64,000 bases of DNA from Maribacter cobaltidurans (lineage in GTDB: Bacteria > Bacteroidota > Bacteroidia > Flavobacteriales > Flavobacteriaceae). Where the stretch lies: positions 429,001 through 493,000 of the forward strand of contig NZ_CP022957.1 in the NCBI RefSeq assembly GCF_002269385.1. The letters run 5' to 3'. Position 1 is the stretch's first letter. Each line of letters begins with the position of its first letter. The position numbers and the translations under genes are program-made. The notes under the pieces were generated by a model. The model was not told the origin of the DNA. It worked only from the letters and a program-made list of their open reading frames with translations, and did not search any database. Shown here one piece after another: positions 43,593 through 52,406 of the stretch.

Positions 43593-45362
43593 ATGAAAAT
43601 GAAAAAGGGTTCATCAATATGTAAAGTATTGGCTCTGTCGATATTTATTATGTTGATGCTATGCTACAATTTCAAGGTTTTGGGGCAAGAGTGTCCAGCA
43701 TTGGTGGGTCCGCTGAATGGAGAAAATCAGGTCGCGACCACCGCATCCATAAATTGGGAGACGATTGAGGGTGTACCGGGGTATATCATTTCCCTAGGAA
43801 CTACACCCGGAGGTACGGACATTTTGAACGAACTTAACGTTGGATCTTCAACTAGTTATTCTCCACCTACAGGACTACCGAAAAACACACAAATATTCGT
43901 CACCATAACCTTGTTCTTCTTCAACCAAGCGAATATCACTTGCGAAAGCCAAAGTTTTACAACTGCGTCACTGACCGAAGTCCCAGAGTGTACTTTTCTA
44001 TTTAATCCTATGAATAATGCTATTGACGTGAATACCACCACCAATATTTCTTGGGCCTATGCACCAGGTGCCACGGGATATCTATTTACTATGGGAACAA
44101 CTCCCAATGGAGATGACCTTGTGCCAATTACAGATTTGGGCAATACCCTTAGCTATAATCCAAGTATGGACTTACCGGCAGAGTCCGATATCTATGTAAA
44201 CGTAATACCTTATAATGGAATAGGTAATTCAATAGGGTGTACGGGCTTTACATTTACAACAGCACCGGAGGCCACTTTACCAAATTGTACCAGTTTAATA
44301 ACACCATATAATGGAGAAACAAATATACCTTTGAGTCCTTTTTTAGAATGGAATGAAGTACCCAATGCTACTGGCTACAGAGTATCTATCGGAACCTCTC
44401 CTTTTGAAACAGATATTTTGAACAATGCCGCGTTCTATAGGACTTCCACAATGGTTATTGATTTTGAACCCAACCGTACTTTTTTCATTAAAATAGTACC
44501 TTTCAATGATGCTGGGGAAGCGATAGGCTGCTCTCAGGAAACTTTTTCAACTTTACTGGGGTGCGGTCCTTATTACGACCCACTAACCAGTGAATTGGTT
44601 GTTTTGAACCCTGACATTACTTTTCCTGATACGGTAGGAATTTGTCAAAACGGTAGCGGGAATGTTATATCGGCTACCGACGAAGCTGATGGATACCGAT
44701 GGTATAGTCTAGATGTCGATGGAAATGAATCTTTGATCTCAACAGAGGCCAGTTTATCCATTGAAAAAGCCGGCGAATATATTTACGAAATATTCGATAT
44801 CATAGAAGGCTCCGGAGGAACTATTGAATGCTCTTCGTCAAAAGTATTTAGGGTAGAAGAGTCTTCCATTGCCACTATTGAAAACGTACGGGTAACGGAG
44901 GTGTTAAATGGTTTGAATTTTGAGGTTATAGTGGAAGGTAATGGAAACTATGAATTTGCTCTGGACAACCCAGAAGGGCCTTATCAAAATTCAAATATCT
45001 TCGGTGGAATTACCCCTGGCACCCATACGGTTTATGTTCGGGATGTAAATGGCTGTGGTGTAGCCGAGAAAACAATACAACAAGATCTTACCGTTGAAGG
45101 CTTTCCAAAATTCTTTACGCCCAACGGGGACGGAACCAACGATTTTTGGCAGTATAGGAGACCACAGGATTCCAATGAAATTCCATATGAGGTTATACAT
45201 ATTTTTGACCGTTTTGGGAACTTTCTAGCCCAAATAGACCCCAAATCCTTAGGATGGAACGGTATTTTTAATGGGCGAAAGATGCCTGCCTCGGACTATT
45301 GGTTCAAGGCAATTTCATTCAATAACAAAGTAATAACCGGACATTTTACCCTTAAACGTTGA
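43593..45362 (+). CDS. T9SS type B surface protein with three fibronectin/Ig-like repeats
   Basis: The 589-residue protein has a signal peptide (to about residue 32, FKVLGQ). Three repeats of about 95-100 residues follow, each with a Cys, a Pro-rich opening, W and the phrase GYxxSxGTTPxGxDI (residues 32-130, 131-225, 226-320). Then come a Cys-rich Ig-like segment with DGYRWYSLDVDGNESLIS, a single SprB-like module (NYEFALDNPEGPYQNS) and the T9SS type B domain starting PKFFTPNGDGTNDFWQ and ending HFTLKR. It is exported by type IX secretion and held at the cell surface. It is the third such protein in 20 kb. The binding partner is unknown. Confidence 0.9.
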   Translation: MKMKKGSSICKVLALSIFIMLMLCYNFKVLGQECPALVGPLNGENQVATTASINWETIEGVPGYIISLGTTPGGTDILNELNVGSSTSYSPPTGLPKNTQIFVTITLFFFNQANITCESQSFTTASLTEVPECTFLFNPMNNAIDVNTTTNISWAYAPGATGYLFTMGTTPNGDDLVPITDLGNTLSYNPSMDLPAESDIYVNVIPYNGIGNSIGCTGFTFTTAPEATLPNCTSLITPYNGETNIPLSPFLEWNEVPNATGYRVSIGTSPFETDILNNAAFYRTSTMVIDFEPNRTFFIKIVPFNDAGEAIGCSQETFSTLLGCGPYYDPLTSELVVLNPDITFPDTVGICQNGSGNVISATDEADGYRWYSLDVDGNESLISTEASLSIEKAGEYIYEIFDIIEGSGGTIECSSSKVFRVEESSIATIENVRVTEVLNGLNFEVIVEGNGNYEFALDNPEGPYQNSNIFGGITPGTHTVYVRDVNGCGVAEKTIQQDLTVEGFPKFFTPNGDGTNDFWQYRRPQDSNEIPYEVIHIFDRFGNFLAQIDPKSLGWNGIFNGRKMPASDYWFKAISFNNKVITGHFTLKR

Positions 45363-45468
45363 GATGATCTATTCATTTATACATACTATTTTATTAAATA
45401 TTTTGACCGAGGTAATAATTGTATTGACACTCCCCATCAAAAGCCACAGTCTTTTGTACTTTTAAATC

Positions 45469-47460
45469 ATGAAATTCAATGTAGTATCAGAATTTAGTCC
45501 CACAGGGGATCAGCCAAACGCGATAAAGCAACTTTCCAATGGCATAAATCAAGGGGAAAAGTATCAAACATTGTTGGGCGTTACCGGATCTGGAAAGACG
45601 TTTACCATTGCGAATGTCATTGAGGAAGTTCAAAGGCCCACATTGGTTTTGGCCCATAACAAGACCTTGGCAGCACAACTGTATTCAGAGTTCAAGCAAT
45701 TTTTTCCAAAAAATGCCATAGAATATTTTGTTTCCTATTACGATTACTACCAACCGGAAGCCTACATTCCTACCAGTGGCGTTTACATTGAGAAGGACCT
45801 ATCCATTAACGAAGACATTGAAAAGTTAAGACTAAGCGCGACTTCCTCTTTGTTATCCGGGAGAAGGGATGTATTAGTAGTTGCCTCTGTTTCATGCCTA
45901 TACGGGATTGGCAACCCTATCGAATTCCAAAAAAATGTAATATCCATCCAAAAAGATCAGGTTATCTCCAGAACCAAGTTTCTGCACCAATTGGTACAAA
46001 GCCTATATTCCCGGACCACGGCGGATTTTAGAAACGGGAACTTTAGGGTTAAAGGGGATGTAGTGGATGTTTTCCCTAGTTATGCCGACCATGCCTTCAG
46101 AATTCATTTTTTTGGGGACGAAATCGAGGAAATAGAAGCCTTTGACCCGTTTAACAATAACGTTCTGGAGGTGTATGAAAACCTGAACATTTACCCTGCC
46201 AATATGTTCGTGACTTCCCAAGATGTCCTTCAAAACGCAATTCATCAAATTCAGGACGATTTGGTAAAGCAGATTGATTACTTCAAGGAGATTGGAAAAC
46301 CCTTGGAAGCTAAAAGATTGGAGGAAAGAACCAATTTTGATCTTGAAATGATCAGGGAATTGGGTTACTGCTCTGGAATAGAAAATTACTCCAGATACTT
46401 AGATGGTCGGGAACCAGGAACTAGACCTTTCTGTCTGTTGGACTATTTTCCAAACGATTATTTAATGGTCATCGATGAAAGCCATGTGACCGTACCGCAG
46501 GTTCATGCCATGTACGGAGGCGATCGCTCAAGAAAAGTAAATTTGGTCGACTACGGTTTTCGTTTACCGGCAGCCATGGACAATAGACCATTAAAATTTG
46601 AAGAATTCGAAGCACTACAAAATCAGGTTATCTATGTAAGTGCAACCCCGGCGGATTACGAATTGCAATTGAGCCAAGGGGTGTACGTAGAACAAGTCAT
46701 ACGCCCGACAGGTTTGCTTGACCCCATTATTGAAGTTCGTCCCAGTCTTAACCAAATCGATGATTTGGTGGAGGAAATACATCAACGGGTGGAGAAGGAT
46801 GAAAGGATATTGGTCACGACCCTAACAAAGAGAATGGCAGAAGAACTTGCCAAGTACTTGGATAGAATCAGTGTACGATGTAGATATATACATAGTGACG
46901 TGGATACTTTGGAACGCGTGGAGATTATGCAGGATCTTAGAAAGGGTATTTTTGATGTATTGATAGGGGTGAATCTTTTACGTGAAGGATTAGACCTTCC
47001 TGAGGTTTCACTGGTCGCAATTTTAGATGCCGACAAAGAAGGCTTTTTAAGAAATAACAGGTCCCTTACACAGACGGTTGGAAGGGCTGCCAGAAACCTA
47101 AATGGAAAGGCAATTATGTATGCCGATAAGATAACGAATAGCATGCAAAAAACTATTGACGAAACAAATTACAGGCGCGAAAAACAAATCAATTACAACA
47201 CAGAAAATAATATTACACCCACTGCGCTGAACAAAAATTTAGATAGTGTTTTATCGAAAAATTCAGTCTCCACATACCACTATCAAAAAGAAGAATTAAG
47301 GGCGGCTGAACCCGATCTGAAATACCTTACAAAGGATCAATTAGAGAAGCTTATCAGAGAGAAAAGAAAGGCGATGGAAAAGGCAGCGAAAGAGTTGGAT
47401 TTTATGCAAGCGGCGAAAATTAGGGATGAAATAAAGGCACTTCAAGAGCAGGAAACCTAA
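45469..47460 (+). CDS. uvrB: UvrABC excision nuclease subunit B
   Basis: The 663-residue DNA-repair helicase has Walker A GVTGSGKT (37-44), the beta-hairpin YYDYYQPEAYIP that opens the damaged duplex, Walker B MVIDESH, and helicase motifs VGRAARN and GVNLLREGLDLPE. The last 40 residues are the UVR domain (MEKAAKELDFMQAAKIRDEI) that contacts UvrC. It is complete and of normal length. It is a single gene between the T9SS surface protein and an M20 peptidase. Confidence 0.98.
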   Translation: MKFNVVSEFSPTGDQPNAIKQLSNGINQGEKYQTLLGVTGSGKTFTIANVIEEVQRPTLVLAHNKTLAAQLYSEFKQFFPKNAIEYFVSYYDYYQPEAYIPTSGVYIEKDLSINEDIEKLRLSATSSLLSGRRDVLVVASVSCLYGIGNPIEFQKNVISIQKDQVISRTKFLHQLVQSLYSRTTADFRNGNFRVKGDVVDVFPSYADHAFRIHFFGDEIEEIEAFDPFNNNVLEVYENLNIYPANMFVTSQDVLQNAIHQIQDDLVKQIDYFKEIGKPLEAKRLEERTNFDLEMIRELGYCSGIENYSRYLDGREPGTRPFCLLDYFPNDYLMVIDESHVTVPQVHAMYGGDRSRKVNLVDYGFRLPAAMDNRPLKFEEFEALQNQVIYVSATPADYELQLSQGVYVEQVIRPTGLLDPIIEVRPSLNQIDDLVEEIHQRVEKDERILVTTLTKRMAEELAKYLDRISVRCRYIHSDVDTLERVEIMQDLRKGIFDVLIGVNLLREGLDLPEVSLVAILDADKEGFLRNNRSLTQTVGRAARNLNGKAIMYADKITNSMQKTIDETNYRREKQINYNTENNITPTALNKNLDSVLSKNSVSTYHYQKEELRAAEPDLKYLTKDQLEKLIREKRKAMEKAAKELDFMQAAKIRDEIKALQEQET

Positions 47461-47550
47461 CCTAAAGCAAAAAAGTAGAGAAAATTTTAATATTTCAATA
47501 ACTACTACATATAAACAATATTAATTCATTGAATTTGAGTTATATGTAAA

Positions 47551-47574
47551 GTTTTTTAGTTAAGACTAAAAAAC
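47551..47574. promoter_or_regulatory. Perfect 10-bp inverted repeat upstream of the M20 peptidase gene
   Basis: GTTTTTTAGT and ACTAAAAAAC flank a 4-base spacer. It could be a weak AT-rich terminator for uvrB or an operator, since it lies only 21 bases before the next ATG. Confidence 0.35.
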
Positions 47575-47594
47575 GTTTTATCTTAAATTTAGGA

Positions 47595-49115
47595 ATGAAA
47601 AAATGGTTGTTTTTATCGATTTTGACTCCTCTAGCTTTCTGTCAGGAAAGTTGGTCTCAAAATGTATCGGCTGAAAAAATCGAAGCATTGACTGATGAAA
47701 AATTCATTGAATCGATTACCAATTTACGACATTTTTTAACACTTCCAAATGATGGTAATTACCCAGAACAAATAGCTACAAATTTAGCTTGGTGCGATAG
47801 TGCTTTTTCTGATTTAAAATTTAAAACACAAACTATCAAAACGGATGGCGCCCCTCTCCTATTTGCCGAAAAAGTATATCACAAAAACAGAAAGTCCGTC
47901 TTGTTCTATTTACAGATCGATGGTCAACCTGTCGATACCACAAAGTGGTTCCAACCCAATCCGTTCTCTCCTGTTTTAAAGGAAAAGAAAGATGGCAATT
48001 GGGAGGCAATCGACTTCAAAAAATTGAACGAAAATATCGACCTGGATTGGCGCATTTTTGCACGTTCCGCATCCGACTCAAAAGGACCTGCAATTTCATT
48101 GATATCTGCACTGCAAATTCTTCAATCTAAAAAAATAAAACCTGAATATAACATCAAGGTCATTATGGATTTTCAGGAAGAATTGGGGTCACCGGACCTA
48201 CCAAAAGCGGTTGCACAAAACAGGGAATTATTGGATGCGGAAATGTTGTTTATCATGGATGGTACACGTCATTTATCCAATTTGCCAACATTAACGTATG
48301 GAGCTAGAGGAATTGCTACGGCCACGATAAAAATTTTCGGACCAAAATATGCACTGCACAGCGGACAATATGGAAACTTCGCACCCAATCCCGTCTTTAA
48401 GGCATCCCGACTCATTGCCAGTATGAAGGACGAAAAGGGCAAAGTAACCATCCCCGGATTTTATGATGGTGTTCAACTCACCGATAAGGACAGGAAAAGT
48501 CTTGCTTCCATTCCTGAAAATTTGGATAGCACCTTGATTAATCTTGGAATTGCAGGTCCAGATAAGGTGGCCTCGAATTATCAGGAATCATTGCAGTACC
48601 CGTCTTTGAACATCAGAGGCCTAAAAGCAGCGTGGGTAGAAAAGGAGGTACGCACCATCATACCTTCTGAGGTTATTATCGAGATTGATATGCGATTGGT
48701 ACCTGAAACTCCGGGGGAGCGACAAATAAAGTTGCTGAAAGACCATATTGAAAAGTTTGGATATCACATCGTGGATTCTCTTCCTTCGAACGAGGAAAGG
48801 ATGAAATATCCAAAACTGGCCTCGTTTAGATATCGTTTGGGTTCTCAACCTTTTAGGACAGAAATGGATAGTCCAATTGGAGAATTTTTAAACAAATCCA
48901 TGTCCAGTGTTTTTGGGAAAAAAGTAGTGAATATGAGAACTACGGGTGGCTCCCAACCTATTGCCCCATTTATAAAAACCTTGGAATTACCTGCGGTATC
49001 TATTCGTATACCAAATCCTGACAACGCCATTCATGGACCCAACGAAAATATTCGTCTCGGCAATTTAAGGGAAGGTATTATGACCTGTTTAGCCCTTCTT
49101 ACCCATAAGTTATAA
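47595..49115 (+). CDS. Secreted M20-like metallopeptidase with altered first metal ligand
   Basis: The 506-residue protein has a signal peptide (cleavage near 22, SWSQ). The M20 fold is recognised by SASDSKG (158-164, bridging Asp161), FQEELGS (193-199, Glu195 catalytic and Glu196 ligand), FIMDG (Asp222) and NAIHGPNE (His480). At the usual first-ligand motif GHxDxxP the protein reads YLQIDGQPVD (105-114), so the usual His is Gln107. It is otherwise full length with the dimerisation domain in the middle. It may still bind metal at the second site, or may have changed activity. It is a monocistronic unit ended by the hairpin at 49118. Confidence 0.88.
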   Translation: MKKWLFLSILTPLAFCQESWSQNVSAEKIEALTDEKFIESITNLRHFLTLPNDGNYPEQIATNLAWCDSAFSDLKFKTQTIKTDGAPLLFAEKVYHKNRKSVLFYLQIDGQPVDTTKWFQPNPFSPVLKEKKDGNWEAIDFKKLNENIDLDWRIFARSASDSKGPAISLISALQILQSKKIKPEYNIKVIMDFQEELGSPDLPKAVAQNRELLDAEMLFIMDGTRHLSNLPTLTYGARGIATATIKIFGPKYALHSGQYGNFAPNPVFKASRLIASMKDEKGKVTIPGFYDGVQLTDKDRKSLASIPENLDSTLINLGIAGPDKVASNYQESLQYPSLNIRGLKAAWVEKEVRTIIPSEVIIEIDMRLVPETPGERQIKLLKDHIEKFGYHIVDSLPSNEERMKYPKLASFRYRLGSQPFRTEMDSPIGEFLNKSMSSVFGKKVVNMRTTGGSQPIAPFIKTLELPAVSIRIPNPDNAIHGPNENIRLGNLREGIMTCLALLTHKL

Positions 49116-49117
49116 AA

Positions 49118-49147
49118 AAAGTGCCCTGAAATTCAGGACACTTTCTA
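49118..49147. terminator. Bidirectional terminator between the M20 peptidase and hsp20
   Basis: AAAGTGCCCTGAA pairs with TTCAGGACACTTT with one mismatch, flanked by A-runs on the left and TTTC on the right. It stands 3 bases after the peptidase stop and can also close the convergent hsp20 gene. Confidence 0.85.
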
Positions 49148-49201
49148 ACTAACCAACTCAACCAAACATCATGACATCCAGAAATGGATTGCATAATTCC
49201 T

Positions 49202-49627
49202 TTAAGAAAGTTCTATCAACCTTTTAGGCTTAGGCAACGCCTCTTCTTTCTTTGGCAATGTAAATTTCAATATACCATTCTCGTAGGAGGCACCTATTTT
49301 TTCCTCATCAACGGATTCAGGTAGCGTAAACGATCTTTTGAAAGAAGTATAACCAAACTCCCTTCTTGTATAATTTTCTTCCTTGGTCTCGCTTTCTGAT
49401 TTCGTTTCGGAAGAAATAGTCAATAAATTATCATCGATTTCAATATTGAAATCTTCTTTTTTCCTACCGGGTACGGATAGTTCCAATTCAAAACCGGTTT
49501 CATTTTCCTTGATGTTAACAGCAGGAACAGAACCGTTAAAATTTTCCATCCCACCAAACCAATCTGGCTTAAAAATTTCGTTCATCAATGAAGGAAATAA
49601 AACGTCATTTCTTTTTATTAAACTCAT
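49202..49627 (-). CDS. Small heat-shock protein, Hsp20/alpha-crystallin family
   Basis: The 141-residue chaperone has the alpha-crystallin domain (about residues 35-130): VPAVNIKENETGFELELSVPG, then GRKKEDFNIEIDDNLLTIS and the closing FTLPESVDEEKIGASYENGILKFTLPK. The C-terminal RLIEL gives the I-x-I/L-like tail used in oligomer assembly. It holds unfolding proteins in soluble complexes during stress. Two copies of a TGACATATTGACA-like motif lie 74-120 bases upstream and may be a stress-response operator. Confidence 0.95.
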   Translation of the reverse strand: MSLIKRNDVLFPSLMNEIFKPDWFGGMENFNGSVPAVNIKENETGFELELSVPGRKKEDFNIEIDDNLLTISSETKSESETKEENYTRREFGYTSFKRSFTLPESVDEEKIGASYENGILKFTLPKKEEALPKPKRLIELS

Positions 49628-49701
49628 GGCTATATAATTTTTTTAAGGTTAAACTTTATTACGCATACCATAAGACAAATCATATACCAATCGAATTTTT
49701 A

Positions 49702-49746
49702 CGCCAATATGTCTTGTTTTTATGTTTTAATAGTGTCAATATGTCA
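49702..49746 (-). promoter_or_regulatory. Duplicated GACATATTG motif upstream of hsp20
   Basis: On the minus strand TGACATATTGACA (49734-49746) and AGACATATTGGCG (49702-49714) occur 32 bases apart, close to three helical turns and in the same orientation. Within each, TGACA-like half-sites repeat every 8 bases. They lie between hsp20 and the DUF2254 gene and could regulate either. Confidence 0.45.
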
Positions 49747-49794
49747 TTTAGGTGTTTTTGAGTCCATTTAAAATGTATTATATATAAGAAACCG

Positions 49795-51093
49795 ATGCGG
49801 TTGTTATTAGATTTAACCAAGCCACGACTAATGAACCGTATAAAAAACATCTTTCATAGAGTCAGAAGCAAGATTGCTTTCTATCCCTCCCTCATTTCCA
49901 TTATAGGGGTACTGTTTGCTTTTCTTCTCATTTATATGGAACAACGTCATATATCCAAATACTTGATGGATATAGCGCCAGGACTGGTGATAGACAATAC
50001 AGAAACCGCAAGAACACTACTTAGCACCCTAATTGGGGGGCTTATATCATTGATGGTATTTAGTTTTTCTATGGTAATGATTCTACTAAACCAAGCCTCT
50101 AGTAATTTTTCTCCAAGGGTACTGCCAGGTATTATTTCAAATGAAAAACATCAAATCGTATTAGGGCTATACCTTGCGGTAATCCTTTATAATATTTTTA
50201 TCCTTGTTTCCATAGAACCCACAAAGTCTAATTATCAAACCCCTGGATTTTCTGTATTGATTGCCATTATCCTTACCATTCTATGCCTTGCCGCTTTTAT
50301 TTATTTTATTCACAACATATCCCAATCCATTAAAGTGGGTACAATATTGAACTCCATACATTTAAACACCAAGAATAAACTTCAAAATATTATTGATAAC
50401 CAGGAATTTAAGGCGTTTCCAAGTCAAGAGAATTGGTCCCTAAACACTATAGATACTACAGGTTATTTTCAAGGTATTTTATCAGGTGACCTTCTGGAAA
50501 CCTGTAAGAACAATGACTTAAAAATAGTTCTCAAATTTAGAAAAGGACAATTCGTATTAAAAGGATTTAAGGGTTTAATGACCAACAAACCTATTTCAGA
50601 AGAGGTAAAGGGCAAAATTCTTAAATCCCTAATTTTTTCGAGTGAAGAGCTTACCGGGGAGAATTATATTTATGGTTTTAGGCAAATTTCCGAGATTGGA
50701 ATTAAGGCAATGTCCCCGGGTATAAATGATCCAGGCACCGCCTTAAACAGTATAGATTACCTGACGGAATTATTTTCTTTATTGATGCAAATCAATGAAT
50801 TGGAGTATTGGACGGATGATAAGAAGGCGTTGAGAGTTTATGCTGAACGAAATACTTTTTCCGAAGTTCTCTTTAATGTATTGGCTACTTATAGACCTTA
50901 TTGCCTAGGGGATATTATAGTATCCCAAAAATTATTGTACATGTTAAATATACTAGGTGAGCATGTGATTAATTCCAATCAAAGTGAGGCTATACAGGAG
51001 GAAATCATTAACATAAAAAAGGACTTGGAGCTTCAAATTAAAAACTCAAGGGACCTTACCAAAATTAAGGAAGGCTTTAATTCCTGGTCCTAA
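49795..51093 (+). CDS. DUF2254 membrane protein
   Basis: A 432-residue inner-membrane protein with four predicted helices in the first 180 residues (FYPSLISIIGVLFAFLLIYM is the first) and a soluble C-terminal half with GIKAMSPGINDPGTALNSIDYL, the most conserved stretch of DUF2254. The function is unknown. A second in-frame ATG at 49831 (MNRIKNIF) fits other family starts better and may be the true one. The 3' end overlaps the convergent TerB-like gene by 4 bases. Confidence 0.87.
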   Translation: MRLLLDLTKPRLMNRIKNIFHRVRSKIAFYPSLISIIGVLFAFLLIYMEQRHISKYLMDIAPGLVIDNTETARTLLSTLIGGLISLMVFSFSMVMILLNQASSNFSPRVLPGIISNEKHQIVLGLYLAVILYNIFILVSIEPTKSNYQTPGFSVLIAIILTILCLAAFIYFIHNISQSIKVGTILNSIHLNTKNKLQNIIDNQEFKAFPSQENWSLNTIDTTGYFQGILSGDLLETCKNNDLKIVLKFRKGQFVLKGFKGLMTNKPISEEVKGKILKSLIFSSEELTGENYIYGFRQISEIGIKAMSPGINDPGTALNSIDYLTELFSLLMQINELEYWTDDKKALRVYAERNTFSEVLFNVLATYRPYCLGDIIVSQKLLYMLNILGEHVINSNQSEAIQEEIINIKKDLELQIKNSRDLTKIKEGFNSWS

Positions 51094-51509
51094 TTATAAT
51101 GGGCCTTGAATATATTGATGATTACTTCCGGCGGTACAATCTTATTGGGATATTTATGCATAATGGACAATACCTGTTCAATTGCTGATGGGGGCAATCC
51201 CATTCTTAAACCTATATCATGTAAACGTTCTATTTCTTTCAGGTTGTTATTATCATCAATGTTCATTAATAGAATAAGACGATTGAATTGTACCAACCTA
51301 TCCGCTTGGGATTTGGGAATAACATGCTCCACTTCCTTTTGGAAAAGGGCATCGAACTCCTTTTTACTTATATCCAGACTCTGGGCCACATTAAAAAGAA
51401 AATCGTATTCAGATTGTTTTAGGGTATCATCTACCCTTGCAAAAGCAATCATTTCCGAAAGAATACTAAGTTTTTCCTTAAAGGTGTTCATAGAACTTTC
51501 CATTATCAA
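51090..51509 (-). CDS. TerB-like helical protein
   Basis: The 139-residue soluble all-helical protein (MESSMNTFKEKLSILSEMIA) fits the TerB/tellurite-resistance-type fold: AFARVDDTLKQSEYDFLFNVAQSLDIS has the acidic residue pattern of its first helices, and GLPPSAIEQVLSIM and PPEVIINIFK close it. Starts at 51509 or four codons later are both possible. TerB-like domains are often membrane-associated and of uncertain role. It is convergent with DUF2254 and ends inside its stop codon region. Confidence 0.6.
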   Translation of the reverse strand: MIMESSMNTFKEKLSILSEMIAFARVDDTLKQSEYDFLFNVAQSLDISKKEFDALFQKEVEHVIPKSQADRLVQFNRLILLMNIDDNNNLKEIERLHDIGLRMGLPPSAIEQVLSIMHKYPNKIVPPEVIINIFKAHYN

Positions 51510-51666
51510 AGTACGGCTATTGAAATAACATTAAAATTCAAATAATAGTATAGACTACCCATTGAAAAATAGATATTTAACTTTTATAAGCCATTTTAAT
51601 ATTCGTTAAAGGACCAAGGCCTAACAAATGAATTAATAATGATAACTTGCATGAAATTTTATAAAA

Positions 51667-52029
51667 ATGACCAACAACGACATATTTAAGAAATTAAGGG
51701 TCGCCTTAAGGTTAAGGGATGATGAAATTGTTGCCATATTGGAATTGGTAGACTTTAAGATATCAAAAAGTGAATTAGGAGCCTTTTTTAGAAAGGAGAA
51801 TCACCCCAATTATGTGGAATGCGGAGACCAAATATTGCGTAATTTCTTGAATGGCCTGGTTATCTATTTAAGAGGCACCAAGGAAGATCCAAAAATACCG
51901 GGAGAAGTTCTTCTTGGTGCGGAATCGATTCACAAAAAACCAAATCCAAAAAGTTTTAAAAGCAAACAACTGAAAAACGTGGATAGAAATTTGAGCAACG
52001 TAAAGTATAAAAACAAAAAAAAGTCCTGA
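51667..52029 (+). CDS. DUF1456 family protein
   Basis: The 120-residue cytoplasmic protein starts MTNNDIFKKLRVALRLRDD and has the DUF1456 phrase ILELVDFKISKSELGAFFRKENHPNY, with CGDQILRNFLNGLVIYLRG in the second half. In E. coli YehS has the same two-helix units. The C-terminal 30 residues are Lys-rich and may bind nucleic acid. Its function is unknown. The TGA stop lies inside the terminator hairpin. Confidence 0.88.
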   Translation: MTNNDIFKKLRVALRLRDDEIVAILELVDFKISKSELGAFFRKENHPNYVECGDQILRNFLNGLVIYLRGTKEDPKIPGEVLLGAESIHKKPNPKSFKSKQLKNVDRNLSNVKYKNKKKS

Positions 52030-52053
52030 TTCCAATGGAACCCGGACTTTTCG
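52015..52053. terminator. Terminator overlapping the DUF1456 stop codon
   Basis: AAAAGTCC (52019-52026) pairs with GGACTTTT (52044-52051), with an inner TTCC/GGAA stem. The left arm is in the coding sequence. The A-run on the left could also serve the minus-strand gene at 52071. Confidence 0.75.
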
Positions 52054-52070
52054 TTTGATTTTTTAAATCC

Positions 52071-52406
52071 TTAAGATGCTATCCTAACAGGTACAGTGAA
52101 TAGTTTACCTTCCTCCACCTTGGAAATGTCCACTTTTTGGTAGTTAAGCCTACCTTTTACAAATCGTTCCAAGTTGACACTTTCTGTATCCACTGACAGC
52201 ACAACGATCTCTCCTTCACTATTCAGTGTAAACCTTACTTGGGCCGTTAAATCGGATTCCATATCAGAAAAGGAATTATCCCTAAGCATGTTGGAGATTT
52301 GACTTGAAAGGCTTTTAGCGGGTTCAACACCTTCGGTGTTATTGGCCAATACATTACCTGTTACGATTAGGAAAGCTGCTACAAAAACTAAACTTAATTT
52401 TCTCAT
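52071..52406 (-). CDS. Small secreted flavobacterial protein
   Basis: I do not recognise a named family. The 111-residue protein has a signal peptide (MRKLSLVFVAAFLIVTGNVLA, cleavage near 21). The mature part has AQVRFTLNSEGEIVVLSVDTES followed by RFVKGRLNYQKVDIS and a Val-rich strand FTVPVRIAS. The strand-helix-strand pattern resembles TonB C-terminal-like domains, but this is weak. Small periplasmic proteins of this shape are common in Flavobacteriaceae. The promoter must lie in the large gap upstream. Confidence 0.7.
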   Translation of the reverse strand: MRKLSLVFVAAFLIVTGNVLANNTEGVEPAKSLSSQISNMLRDNSFSDMESDLTAQVRFTLNSEGEIVVLSVDTESVNLERFVKGRLNYQKVDISKVEEGKLFTVPVRIAS

